This document shows positions 12,053 through 26,711 of a stretch of DNA of 64,000 bases, piece after piece. Position numbers and translations under genes: made by a program. A model generated the notes under the pieces. The model made no database searches. It saw nothing but the letters and a program-made list of their open reading frames with translations, and was not told the origin of the DNA. Numbering within the stretch: position 1 is the first letter of the stretch; every line of letters begins with the position of its first letter. Origin of the DNA: Littorina saxatilis (taxonomy: Eukaryota; Mollusca; Gastropoda; Littorinimorpha; Littorinidae); NCBI RefSeq assembly GCF_037325665.1, contig NC_090248.1:13219833-13283832 (forward strand), read 5' to 3'.

Positions 12053-12592
12053 AATTTGTGACCAGTCTGTGTAACCCTTGGTAATGATTGCATTCATAAA
12101 GAAAATGAATTGATTGTTCTTTTTGAGCGGTGTTTGCATTCAGATTCACTATAATTATAGACTTGATTGTTGAGCACACTGCTGGTTGTGCTTTATTCAG
12201 TCTCTGCAGCAGAAAGTAAATAAAGCTCCCTGTGAGCTGCACAACAGCATCACACTAATTTTACTATGTATTTCGCTGTTTTTGTTTGTTTGAGCGATTT
12301 GGTAAAAAAACAACATGAAAACTCCATTGTAGCGATAAATGTATAATTATGTAGTGTAGCGTAAGCAGTGAAAGAGTGTTTAGTCGTAGATTTTGTTTAT
12401 GCATGTGTACATCTGAAATCCTGACCTGAGTATGCAATACATTTTACAGAAAACAAACAAGTGATAGTTTGCTTTTGTTTTATTATTTTTTCAGTATTTA
12501 ATCTGATCCGAATTTAATAATACACCATTTAATATAGCGCAATACACTGTACTCTAAACTAAAGTTAAAACTGAAAGCATAAATTAATATAA

Positions 12593-12880
12593 GGCCTAAA
12601 AAAAAAATAGGTGTGGTTACGGTAACCCGACCTACCCTATTTTTAGGGGCCAACCCTATAACTTTTTATTACATTTGTCAAAAAAAAAGAAACACACACA
12701 AGAAACCGAGTGCAAAAAACGCCATGAAAGCGAAAGCGCCCGAGTCGCACACTTATTTCCCTGTCAAGTAGGTTTAATTTGTACACATTAAAAAAAAGAT
12801 TAAAAAAAAAATTGCCTACCTTCCTACCCTATTTTTTTTGGCTATGTTACCGTAACCACACCTATTTTTTTGTTGTTGCC
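12593..12880. mobile_element. GGCCTAAAA-type MITE, copy 1
   Basis: Inverted ends AATAGGTGTGGTTACGGTAA and TTACCGTAACCACACCTATT enclose an AT-rich, non-coding core of about 290 bp. A second copy in the opposite orientation is at 59416-59705. This copy lies between the two convergent genes of the ISL2EU transposon, so it is younger than that transposon. Confidence 0.75.
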
Positions 12881-13149
12881 TAAACACAAAAAATAGTTCA
12901 CAATAAAGCACTTTACAACTGCATCACAGGGACTCTTGGACCGAAAACCAGGGCAAAAATCTGTCCACATGGACATGTTGTTATTCACAGGATTGTTGCT
13001 ATTCGTAGGTGTGCTGTTCACAGGTTTCACTGTACATGTAGTACGTTTCAAGGCTGGGCTCCAGTATATTTTGTCTGGGTACGAGTCACGGCTACTGGTT
13101 CTGGTGCATGATCAAAGTCTAGTGTGCTTTCCAGACAACGCTTCTGATT

Positions 13150-15638
13150 TTACCGACACAGTGGTTTCTCAAGATTACACAAAGCCGCAGCTACAGTGAC
13201 ACACATGTGGACCAGAGGATTCAGGGGTGCTGGAATGGTCTCGCTAAGAAGCCGAAACTGCTTAAGACGGCCGATGGCCCGCTCTACGTGGATTCGAACA
13301 GCAGCTATCCTACGCGTTTTTGTCACTGCTGATTTTGCCATTTGTCTGCCATGAGCAAAGGGTGGGATGTTTAGGGTGGCTTTACGCAGCGTGACAAGGT
13401 CCCTAATTAGAAAACCCCTGTCGGCCATTACATCATCTCCAGCCTCTAGCATCTCCAGAAAACCAGACATCTCAACAATTTTTCTGTCAGATATGGACCC
13501 TGTCCATATATCAGACACAAAACTAAATGCCCCACGCGGTGTAACGCCAACAAGACACTTAGCGGTATTCCTGTGTTTGTAACTGGAATAAGTTTTTCTC
13601 TGCACCGAAGGTAGTGAGGGTTTCTGAAGCTGAAACTCTGTGCAATCAATAATCACACGTGTTTTGGGGAAAAATCTAAATGCTCGAGGCAGTCTGGAAA
13701 GAACACGTGCTCGTGTTGGCCATTTGATCAGAAAGCAAAGTTCCCGTGATAGCATATGAATCCACGTAATGAAAATCCTGCTTACCAATGATGAGGACAC
13801 ACCCATCAAGTCACTCAGCATGTTTACCTCTAGTGCACGTCGAAGACGCACCAAGACAACAAGAAGTTCTTCCTTTAAAGTCAGAAGTCTCTGTGTCCCC
13901 GTCTGGTCTCGGCGGTTGGGGACAACGCCATCAGGGCCAGTCTCTTCACCCCTCCAGTATGTCATCCTGGAGGCAACATTACTGACAAAGTTAAGAAGAA
14001 GTCCAAACCCCACCACAGTGAGACCCGTGTAAAATTTACACGTCTGGTCATCCCTGAACACGCTAGCTTTGAACAAGGTCCTTTTCAGCTGTTTGAGACT
14101 GCCCATGAGATCGTCATCGCTGAGTTCATTAAAAACAACATCGCCTGCACTAAATCTCGGTGAAGATGTCAGGTCGGTCTGTGTTCCTGTTGTTGTCATC
14201 AGCTGCTTCTTGAGGTTTGGTTCCCTTTGCAGCACGTGTCGCAAGAGAAATGGTGTCCTTGGAGCTGCTCTGTTGATGGGCTCCTTGGTTGGTGTGACAT
14301 TCTGTTCCTGGTATGACGTGACATCACTTACTTGCTCCCCTTGTCCAGCAGTGGCACTGGTATTACTGGTCACCACAGGTTCTGAACACACACAAAACAA
14401 AGAACAACTATGATTATCATGCAATATATGACTAGGCCTATTGAACGAACTGACACTGACTTGCCACAGTGCACAATCGCAGCGGCAGTTCACAGTAAAA
14501 AAAAACAAGAGGCGAAGCCTTCAAGGCTCACGTAAGAAATCGACAAACAGTAACACAAACTCAATCACTCCGTCACACATACACACACACACAGTAAGCA
14601 TAGGTGACACTGTGCAAGAAAGTGCGACTCTAGATCTGTCTGCATGTAGCCTACTTACAGGGACACGACTGCCAACTAGTCTCGGCCCGCTCAAAATACC
14701 AGACATACACACACACATACATACATACAATGATACATACATACGCACGCACGCACGCACGCACGCACAGACAGACAAAAGTTAGCATCGCATAGGCTAC
14801 TTTTACGTGAGCCAAAAAGAGGACAGTTTGACTTTGTTTTTCTCCTCGGAAAGGTTAGTCCTAGGCTAATCTGTGTTGATCATGGGTTTTCTTGAAAATC
14901 ACTAACTATTTGACGGCCCCATTTGAGCATACTAATTTATACAGGCCTTCAAACAAACACAGACAAATAATAGATGCCATATAATCCTGACCTGTCGGTG
15001 AAAGCACTGCAGATGATTCAGATCTGGACTTCTTGCTGCTAAAAACACCGATGTCACTGGCAGTAGGCCTACCAGTCACCACAGATTCTGAAAACACACA
15101 AAACAAAGAACAACCATAAACATCATGCAATATGAAATACCCTAAATAAACTGCCATTAACTCGCAAATGTGGACTAACCTAGCATGCTAGTAAACAGTT
15201 ATGAAATTAATACAGAAAAATAAAAGCCTCACCTGTCGGTGTGAGCACTGCAGACGGGTTTGATCTGGCCGGTTTCTTGCTGCCAGAAGCTCTGGCATAC
15301 TGTCGTTCTTTAGGGCATGGCCGCTTTTTTTTCTTTTCAAATGCTATTTTTTCCACTTCTGATGCCAGAGCTGGTACTGGATCAGGATGAATTGGCGTTG
15401 GTCCATTCCCCGCTACAAAATGTTTGGAACAAATATAGGTGTCTTTCGTCACGGAATCCTCGGTGAAACAACCGGCGCCTTCTGCTGGCCGGCCGCACGC
15501 TCTCACCCACCGTTTACATTTCTCTTTATCCTTTCTTGGCTGAGGAAAATAAATGAAAGCGACTCCTTCCATCTTCGGCCGGCCATAATGCCTTGAGTCG
15601 CTTTTGCACAGTCCATACGCACACGTTTTGTTGACCAT
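13150..15638 (-). CDS. THAP-domain DDE transposase (DDE_Tnp_4 type) of ISL2EU transposon
   Basis: Three exons on the minus strand: 15638-15233, 15087-14992 and 14381-13150. All junctions are GT/AG and phase 1, giving about 577 residues. Exon 1 encodes a THAP zinc finger: CAYGLC near the start, then W and YICSKHF, completing the C2CH pattern. Lys/Arg-rich linkers follow. Exon 3 has a helix-turn-helix segment (LTLKEELLVVLVRLRR to SRELC), then the RNase H-like core with the acidic triad D413 (IIDCTEF), D488 (MADRGF) and E534 (HVERAIGRLKQ). Family knowledge: the THAP domain binds the transposon ends and the DDE core cuts and joins DNA. The three exon junctions share similar ACCGACAG/GT ends, which suggests internal exon duplication in the linker. 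Confidence 0.85.
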
Positions 15639-15716
15639 CTCTTACCGCCCGCCACGACACTTTGCCCGAAAGCGGAAGTGGAAGGTCAACTCTCAAGGCC
15701 GCGGAAAGAGGCCTAT

Positions 15717-16809
15717 TGAAGCGGAGGCTGAACAATATCGCACAGTTGTGTGACCCAAGACAAAAAACAAACGGCCCAAGTTCAACTAAATGAGCTATGG
15801 TAAGAAAATTTTGAAAAAAGAAGCGAACAAAAAAGGGAAAGTTATCAAGTCAAAGCCAAAATTTATGATCAAGCACGATTATGTGCGCTCGACACAATAA
15901 AGTGGCAAAAGGGTTCCAAGAGCTATCTGTGTTCTAATGGAAAAACAAGCCTTTAGTACTAAAAGTCTATTTTCGATCGAAGAACAATATCTTAACAAAT
16001 TCAATCTGTCAGTAAAGTCTCAGCACATGTTAATCTAGCGAAGGCCGATTCAAAGCAAATGAAAAAGTGAAAAATACTCCACTTCAGTCTTCACTGATCA
16101 ATAATGATAATCGTGAAATTATGTCAATATGATTTCAGTCTAATTATCACATTTCATGCGTTTAGCGTAAAGACGACACGATGGAATACAGAACTTGATA
16201 CACAACATGCACTTAGTACTGATCTGACTAGAGTTATGAACGTCTTTTATGCTCGTCAGCAGCTATGAACGTCTTTTATGCTCGTCAGCGGTATCTAAAT
16301 CGAACGATAATACTCTACTCACTTATGGCAATGGAGTGAGGAAGACTTCTAATCTAAGCGTTACCGCGGGGTGTGGTGGAGTGGCTCTGGTCCATGCGCA
16401 GGGAGCGGTTGCGTAGAGTGGCTCTGGTCAGCAGATGCTAAGCACGCGTGGGGAGGCTCTGGCACCGATGCAGGGAGCGTTGGTCTGCGGGCAGAAGGTG
16501 GCGTGTAGGTGACATCGATGAGCACACATAAGGCAGGGGTGTGCGAAGGTGGAGGCGTACACGCTGGAATCAGGGGTGTGTCGGGTGACACACACGTAGG
16601 TAGTGGGGTGTGGAAGGTGTAGGCCACACTCAGGGGGTGTGTCGGGTGACACACACGTAGGTAGTGGGGTGTGGAAGGTGACGGCCACACTGGAGCCCGG
16701 GTGGAGATGGCTCCTTCCCCACGTTGAGAAGGCGTGTCGAGCGGCAGGCGGGCTCCCTTGATGCTACCCGTCGCGTCGTTGTTGGTTGGACTGCTGGGTA
16801 GTTTTCGAC
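15717..16809 (-). repeat. Leader region of the BEL/Pao-like element, 5' part
   Basis: Non-coding sequence between the DNA transposon and the 5' LTR. It contains a 28-bp direct duplication (GAACGTCTTTTATGCTCGTC near 16238 and 16267) and a two-copy 60-bp repeat around 16560-16690 (GGTAGTGGGGTGTGGAAGGT). An open frame at 16361-17011 runs from here into the LTR; its Pro/His/Thr-rich composition follows from the repeats. Confidence 0.55.
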
Positions 16810-18702
16810 TGTAGATGCTTGGGATGCTGAAGCATTTATTAGGGTGTGGGGAATGCAGTGTTGCAGTGGATTCACACCCATTCAGCCCGATGTCACACAA
16901 ATGAAGGCTTGTCCAACAGGTTTGGTTCCGCAAACGAGGTTTATTAGGTTGTTGAACCTGTCGAAAACTGTTTCGACCAAATTTATTATCATGGCAAAAA
17001 ACATCATTCATACAAAATCATTGACACAAAAAACAATCAACACTGTCAGCAGCAGCAATCAAAGGGTAAATTTCAGAAAACAAAATTGCGTTTCAAAGTT
17101 CAGATAAATCAACCAATTTGGGTGAAAAAATATTCAATGTCCAGTTTCAAGTGAAAATCATGTAATTGTTCTACAATAAAGGGTGAAGTAATCCACCAAA
17201 CCGTCGACATGTTCAGTTGATCACTCCACAAAGCAAACACAACAAAATGCTACCAAACTGTATAATTTTCACTGTGTGTTCAATTTAATTCAAAAATAAA
17301 TCATGGTCTGAAATTACAATGACATAGCAGTCATCCGTTCCAATATCAATATCAAGAACAATAAATAAATCAAATTATATTTTACCCCAATGATCGCATT
17401 TGCCGACAGGATGATATTTCAAGAATTCATTTCAAAAAGCGCAATAAATTCAGGCTGTTCAGTCACATTTCATATCAAATCACAAAAGGATACCAAAAAA
17501 AGGGTTCTCATTGCGGTCAGCAAGATTGTCTTTATCCTTTTTATAAAACTTTAAAACTGGCAATTAAAATTAGTTCATAAAAAGGCAGAAAAACAAGCAC
17601 AAAAAAGGAATAACAATTTATCACAAAGAAAAAAAAAAAAAAAAAAAGTTTCTATAAAAAAAACTTGACTCAAAAGGGTTTTAAGTTCAAAAGGTCAATT
17701 GAGAATTCAGAACTTTTCTTATGCCAATTCCAAGGTTTTATACTTTGAGAGAAGCCAAGCATTCTTGTGCCAAACTTAGTTGAAAAACAAGTCAAATCAT
17801 AACTTATGCGCTACAAGGCACAAAAACAATAGAAAATTCAACACCTTTGTTTTCATCATTCCTAAAGATGCTGACCACAATTTGACACTGTTCTACCACT
17901 AAATTCTAGCCTATTTTCTGTCAATTCGAGACTAGCCTAATAAAACTGGATTTTATTTCTAGGCTGCAAGGCTAAACTAAACGTAAAAAGTAAAAGTTTA
18001 CCTATTCCTGGCCTGTGAGACTTCGGGTTTACGGAGATAACTTCTGAGTCTTCATAACTTCTGGAGATTCTTCTTCTTCATCTTCGGTGTGTTCTTCTAA
18101 GTTCTTGCTACTCTCGGCGAATTCTTCAGTGGGTTCTTCAGACAATTCAACTTCAAGGGACGACCGTTCGCCTACCAGCTCGACACACCAACTGAATTCT
18201 AAGTTCGTTGGATGCAGAGACTCAGAATTCTTCACGTAACAGAGTTCACTCACAAAAAATAGACCGATTTGGAAAGAGCGTGACACCGAGAGCGGCCTTG
18301 AAGGGGAGCGGCTATTTTTAGTAAAACGTAAGTTTGCGTAATGTCAAAAAACGAGGTCACAACTTCTCTACCAGAGGTTATAAAAAGGGTGCCGTTTCTA
18401 CTAAAAATAAACAATTAATGGTCAAAATATGCGCTGATCTAAATTTTAGGTTTTTACTATTTCCATACCTCCCTTCGAATCTCTCCATTATAAATCTCGG
18501 TGCAGCGAACCAACATAAGAATCTCAAGATCCACGCAAAGCACGTGTGGCCACCACATGCAGTGTCGTCGAGCAGCAAGTTCTAGGTTTCGATTCTATAG
18601 GCCTACTTTTGCAAAGGCCTACGATCCAAGAAGAGAGAGAGTGGAGGTTGGGGATGAGAGAGAGAGAGGGGGGTAAAGCGGGTTGCTATGCCGGCAGGCA
18701 CA
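16810..18702 (-). repeat. LTR, 5' copy of the BEL/Pao-like element
   Basis: Direct repeat partner of 1738-3638, close to 99 percent identical by eye, with the same TG...CA ends. The right flank CCCTG (18703-18707) matches the five bases before the other LTR. Confidence 0.85.
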
Positions 18703-18707
18703 CCCTG

Positions 18708-21273
<2,566 letters not shown>

Positions 21274-22742
21274 CCAGCCATGCGTTGCTCAGAATCACAA
21301 TAGCCCGCTCAGAGAAAAGTCGCTCTGGATTGGTCTATGCAACGGGCTCACAACGAGGCAAATCGCTTCACGATGGCGACGAAGAAAGCACGATTGCTGC
21401 GAGATATGAAAAAAGTTGTACTTCTTAAAGTGACTAGTAGACGATTCGCCGGGTCAGTGAAATCGTCAGAGAGAATGTAGTTATGATGGGAAATTTAGCT
21501 GGGGTAGTCCCTGAACCTTGAAAAGCGGTGGATCCCTCGGGTCACGTCGAAAACCACGCCGAGAAGATCGAAACACGCTACACGGCATCGCAGTGTAAAC
21601 ACCGCCGCCATCTTGGATAACGCGGCGGGCGGTGGGCGAGCATATACCAAAGCCGCTCGCCGAGTGCTTTGCGAGCGCTTTCCTGCACTGCCCTAAGAAA
21701 CGGCATTTTGTCATTCGCACTGCGAACGACCCGTGGCGAACCGCTATGGGCAACTCGACGCGGACACTGTCCAGCCATGCGTTGCTCAGAATCACAATAG
21801 CCCGCTCAGAGAAAAGTCGCTCTGGATTGGTCTATGCAACGGGCTCACAACGAGGCAAATCGCTTCACGATGGCGACGAAGAAAGCACGATTGCTGCGAG
21901 ATATGAAAAAAATTGTACTTCTTAAAGTGACTAGTAGACGATTCGGTCAGTGAAATCGTCAGAGAGAATGTAGTTATGATGGGAAAATTAGCTGGGGTAG
22001 TCCCTGAACCTTGAAAAGCGGTGGATCCCTCGGGTCACGTCGAAAACCACGCCGAGAAGATCGAAACACGCTACACGGCATCGCAGTGTAAACACCGCCG
22101 CCATCTTGGATAACGCGGCGGGCGGTGGGCGAGCATATACCAAAGCCGCTCGCCGAGTGCTTTGCGAGCGCTTTCCTGCACTGCCCTAAGAAACGGCATT
22201 TTGTCATTCGCACTGCGAACGACCCGTGGCGAACCGCTATGGGCAACTCGACGCGGACACTGTCCAGCCATGCGTTGCTCAGAATCACAATAGCCCGCTC
22301 AGAGAAAAGTCGCTCTGGATTGGTCTATGCAACGGGCTCACAACGAGGCAAATCGCTTCACGATGGCGACGAAGAAAGCACGATTGCTGCGAGATATGAA
22401 AAAAGTTGTACTTCTTAAACTAGTAGACGATTCGGTCAGTGAAATCGTCAGAGAGAATGTAGTTATGATGGGAAATTTAGCTGGGGTAGTCCCTGAACCT
22501 TGAAAATCGGTGGATCCCTCGGGTCACGTCGAAAACCACGCCGAGAAGATCGAAACACGCTACACGGCATCGCGGCAGTGTAAACACCGCCGCCATCTTG
22601 GATAACGCGGCGGGCGGTGGGCGAGCATATACCAAAGCCGCTCGCCGAGTGCTTCGCGAGCGCTTTCCTGTACTGCCCTAAAGAAACGGCTTTTGGTCAT
22701 TCGCACTGCGAGCGACCCGTGGCGAACCGCTCTGGGCAACTC
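21274..22742 (+). repeat. Three tandem ~495-bp CpG-rich promoter-like units
   Basis: Units start at 21274, 21771 and 22264 with CCAGCCATGCGTTGCTCAG; the periods are 497 and 493 bp and the copies are nearly identical. Each contains a YY1-type motif GCCGCCATCTTGG (near 21604, 22097 and 22588), several CG-rich blocks and a GATGGCGACGAAG segment. The CpG content is far above the surroundings. Frames running through the array repeat with the unit and are not taken as genes. Candidate triplicated promoter region. Confidence 0.7.
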
Positions 22743-22895
22743 GTTTCAGTACTTAGCTCGGTCCCTTTGTCCGCCGGATAAGTGTGTGTGTGTGCAAAGA
22801 AGCCACTGGTGTGTGCCGCACTTAGCGAAGCGTGTCCTGTCCTAGGGAAAGAGACGACCGCTGTTGCTCGGATAGTACATAGGTGTGGTATTACA
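22743..22895 (+). promoter_or_regulatory. Candidate non-coding first exon and donor
   Basis: Directly after the CpG-rich triplication, sequence runs to TATTACAG/GTAGGTTCG at about 22894, a good splice donor. The next downstream coding exon on this strand (30746) starts right after a strong acceptor, so an upstream untranslated exon must exist. This is the best candidate I see; the link is inference. Confidence 0.35.
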
Positions 22896-23739
22896 GGTAG
22901 GTTCGCACACACTCCATTTTTTCGCTTTTGTTGCACTGTACAATTTTTATTTCATTTTTTATTTAAAAAAATAATTGTCTTGATTGTTTCTTGCAGTATG
23001 ATTTGTTTGTGTGTATTGATATCTGTGTCTTTACTTGAGTCTGTGGGTATAGTCGATGACAGTTAGAATAAATAAATGGGATAAAATGAAACATAAGAAA
23101 GAACTGTTCGTGGAATGAAATATTCTCATGCGTTGTGTTGTATTGTGTTGCATTGTGTTTCAAATCTGTCGCCAATATAATCCGTTATGGCCATCAGCGT
23201 GATTTCAACGTGCAAAGCTGGTCGTTCGCAACACTTTCATTTTTTGAGAAGTTTGCCTGTTGTTCTGTTGTTGTTGGTGGTGGTTGTGGTGACGGTGATG
23301 TTGTTAGCAATCAGTTTCTGAATATCGTGGAATGCAATATTCTAATGTGTTGTTTTGTGTTGAGTTGCGTTGTGGTATGGTAGGATGAGAATGAACCGTT
23401 CTGTTTCACGCTCATAATTCTCAAACATTAGTTCGTGAGTACTGTTTCACAATCGGCGATACTGAGATTACGCCATTTTAGGACACGATTTTCTCAGATT
23501 TTTCTGAGACCTGCACTGATTATGCTTGTTGTCGCCTGTTTTTATGTAAGCACTTTGCCTTTCAGCCTCATTGTGCTTGCGGCATCATCTGTTCTCACTG
23601 ATTTTCAGAGGAGTGATCATTCTAAGGTTTATTTCGGGTCTTCAATCTTAGAACAAGATCAAAATAGGATTTTTGGTCTTGAAAAAATTTGAATTGGTCC
23701 CTGGATAAATCTTACATCGTACGAAGCACTTCACCGGAT
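22896..23739 (+). other. No gene seen
   Basis: Intron-like or intergenic sequence rich in TGT/GTT simple motifs (for example TTGTGTTGTATTGTG near 23130 and TGTTGTTGGTGGTGGTTG near 23265). No domain-bearing frame recognised. Confidence 0.45.
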
Positions 23740-23744
23740 CGTTA

Positions 23745-24738
23745 AAGCAGCCCTTGTTGTAACGCGTTTTGTCAAAATGTAAAACATTTTACAAAACGCG
23801 GGGCGCGCCCCGTGTTTTGTCAAAACATTTTTACAAAACGCGGGGCGCGCCCCGTGTTTTGTCAAAACATTTCACACTTTGTTACAAAACACGGGGCGCG
23901 CCCCGCGTTTTGTAAAAACGTTTTGACAAAACGAGTGGCGCGCCCACAAGACCCCTTATCTTCTTTGAAATTGGAAGTCAAGAAAACTTAGAATCTTCAC
24001 CATCAAATAATTTCCAAATTGTGTGTCTGTCTGTTTGTATGCTACTCATGCAAATCCACAGTTCAATTAAAAGTCATTTATTTCCTTTTACCCCGATTAT
24101 TTAAAATATCCTGAATGAAGACCAATATTTGTTTTTGTGTGTTGGTTTGCTTGATAGTTTGGTTTGTTGCAATTAAAGGGACAATCAAACAAAAGTCTTT
24201 AGGATCATTACATTGTCAGTGGGCATGAATCGTCGCCACCCCCCCCCCCCCCCCACCAAAAAAAAAAAAATCTGCAAGATGCATTGTTTTGCTTATCTTA
24301 TAGTCTGCTTTTTCACATTTAAAGGGGTTTCCAGCGGGAGTCAGTGAGAACATAATTTTAAGTCATATAAATGTAAACAAAGATTTTCTGAACGAATATT
24401 TTTTTTAGTGTGCGTGTTTGTGTTGCCTTGTGTGATAGCCTGATTTTGCTTAGTTAAATGGACATCAAAGCGGAAACAAAGAAAGCCGACTTGTCGGCAC
24501 AGGCGGTTGCCGGCACCTTCAGACATGTCTTTCATCTTGACCAACCAATTGACAACCTCGTTGGCTACATTTTTTTTAATTAATCAATTCCCTGTATAAC
24601 AGCTTGCTGTAAAACTGAAACTGGATGATAGCCCAGAATTCTAGGGTTATTACATTTTGACAAAACGCGTGTTTGAGCCCCCTGCGTTTTGTAAAAAGTT
24701 TTTACATTTTGACAAAACGCGTTAGAACAGCCCTGCTA
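23745..24738. mobile_element. Candidate foldback DNA element with AscI-site palindromes
   Basis: The left edge (AGCAGCCCTTGTTGTAACGCG, 23746 on) resembles the inverted right edge (AGCAGGGCTGTTCTAACGCG read from 24738 leftward). Both run into TTTTGTCAAAATGTAAAA. Near the left end are three 30-bp near-palindromes centred on GGGGCGCGCCCC (23791-23820, 23833-23862, 23884-23913), and a related arm is at 24655-24715. No coding capacity and no clear target duplication. It could be one foldback element or two related small ones. Confidence 0.45.
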
Positions 24739-24739
24739 T

Positions 24740-24984
24740 TCACACGCGAAGTTATTCAAATCTCTTGGTTGCCTGTATAATTTAGCAAAGGCAAAAAGCC
24801 GCCTTTGACCTTAACCCCAACGGACCGTGTTGACCGTATCTCGTTACTCCGTATCTCGTTTATCCGTATCTCGTTTCTCCGTTTCCTATTCCACCGTATT
24901 CATTCACTGGAACGTACTAGTAGTGCCGTTTGACCGTATAGAGTGCACGCTCTTGTTCGTTTGCTTTTCATTTGCGCATGCTGA

Positions 24985-25064
<80 letters not shown>

Positions 25065-26303
25065 CCTCTGCACCACTCCACGCAATGAAAGCTGGAACAC
25101 TTTTTAAAGCTTTAAAAGCTTATTTATACATCACAATAAAAAGTCCAAAACCAAGCCAGAATGTCGCATCTTTTTAAAAAATCCAAATTTTCGGCCCGCC
25201 CCAGGCCTTCTTCAAAGATATTCAATATTCTTTTAAAAGGGATTTTTTAATATGGCGGTATTCTCCAAGTCTCCCCGGATTTTCTTCACAAAACTTGAGA
25301 GTGAGACTGCGCGCGTGGAAGGTACTTCCCACCGGTGGTTTTTGTTAGTACTCTTTGTCCGACCCAAAAAAGCCCGTCTTTGTAAACCGTGGCAAGCATA
25401 TCTTTCCGGTGGGAGGTAAGGCAGAATAAGATCCCCTGAGTTTTCCAATAGCAAAATTAGGACACACGAGACTGCTCATAATGTGTTCGGGGCTTTTGTG
25501 ACTCTGCCGGCATCGAAAATGTGTAAAAGAAATTATGGATTTTATTACAAGTCGATGCGTGGACTTGTACGGGTGTGTCATAGCAAGTGTCACTCTGCCG
25601 TAATTGGATAAACACCTGTGTTTAAAAAGGAACTTTGTAGGCTAAGTTATTGCGCCCCCTCCCCCCCCCCGGCCGTTTATAAATAGAGCACTGGGATTAG
25701 CATACATGACAAAAATAAATTGAAATGATAAAAAAAAACCTGAAAACGCTGTCTTGTTTTTTTCCTCAGAACATAATACTTGAAACATTTTCCTGTTTAG
25801 AAACAGTGCACTGAGATGGTCAAATACATGAGTACAAAAACGCTGTCGGTTTTTGCTCTCAACGAAATACTTGAACGTCCTATAAAATTCGACAGCTCTC
25901 ATGCATGGTTATTCAACAGTTCACGTATATAATGATGTTGAAAGCATAATTATGCCGCGATGAAGCCTTTCAGTCAACATCAAAAAACTAATCTGTTTCT
26001 TTCTATACATATCTTGGCAAACATGGCACAGTATCCAATACAATGAACGGGCAAACTTTCGCCCTACCAGTCAAATCAATACGCACAGTATCCGTTTCTT
26101 GTTTGATGATTCTCACGGGAGCTGGTTTCCTCCGAAAGCTCAGAGTTATTGGACGGTTGGAAAACCGACCACAAAAGATTATTTTTGATTCTGTGAGTGA
26201 ATTGTTTGATCGATCACACGGGAGTTTATTTCCTCTGAAATTATGGAGATATTGAACGGCTGAAAAATCGATTTAGGAAAATCGTTTTGGATTCAATGTG
26301 TTG

Positions 26304-26351
<48 letters not shown>

Positions 26352-26386
26352 AGTGTGTGTGTTTGTATGCGTGTGTGTGTGTGTGT

Positions 26387-26424
<38 letters not shown>

Positions 26425-26690
26425 GTGCGTACGTGGGTGCATGCACGCGCGTGTGTGAATACTTTACAGATTTCTCTTTTTCAATCTTTAAAGGTTGGCG
26501 AGCTCTCTAAACTGAATCGACCTTGCCTTTCGTCGTTCTAACGATTTTTTTAGACACTGTCCTGAGCAAACGTACACACACCTGGTGATCATCTGTATAA
26601 TAAGAACAGATTCATGTTTCTTTCCTTATTGGTTTAAAGAACAAGTATCCACATGAACCTGCCATGTGTTAGTTTTGCATCCTGGTGTAA
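24740..26690. repeat. Gene-free stretch with simple repeats
   Basis: Contains a short CCGTATCTCGTTT tandem motif at 24834-24885, (CA)n at 24987-25059, poly-C at 25661-25670 and (GT)n at about 26309-26422. No coding frame with recognisable content was found on either strand. Confidence 0.5.
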
Positions 26691-26711
26691 GGATCACATA
26701 TATACTTGACT

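Larger units (their letters stand above)
8825..15714. mobile_element. ISL2EU-type DNA transposon (PHIS group) carrying two genes
   Basis: The left end AGGCCCTTTGCCGC matches, inverted and imperfectly, the right end GCGGAAAGAGGCCT. AT abuts both ends (8823-8824 and 15715-15716), consistent with a 2-bp AT target duplication. The interior holds two convergent spliced genes: a SWIM-YqaJ nuclease (plus, 8926-12052) and a THAP-DDE transposase (minus, 15638-13150). A transposase plus a YqaJ-type nuclease is the signature gene pair of ISL2EU elements. Both spliced frames read through without stops, so the element may be complete. It sits inside the BEL/Pao-like element and carries later insertions near 9508-9975 and 12593-12880. 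Confidence 0.8.
1738..18702 (-). mobile_element. BEL/Pao-like LTR element with a nested DNA transposon
   Basis: Two direct repeats of about 1.9 kb bound the block. Both begin TGTAGATGC and end GGCACA, so the ends are TG...CA. CCCTG lies immediately outside each end (1733-1737 and 18703-18707), a 5-bp target duplication. The only retroviral-type coding part I see is a long gag-like frame on the minus strand (4394-8074); no protease, reverse transcriptase or integrase was recognised, so it looks non-autonomous. Removing the 6.9-kb insert at 8825-15714 leaves about 10.1 kb. The LTRs differ by roughly one percent by eye, so insertion looks recent. Family assignment rests on the DUF1759-like region and paired zinc knuckles of the gag. 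Confidence 0.85.

Noticed and set aside
21481-22418. Repeated ~100-codon frames on both strands in the CpG-rich triplication
   Set aside because: The same frame recurs because the DNA unit recurs; there is no domain, splice site or codon signal beyond GC content.
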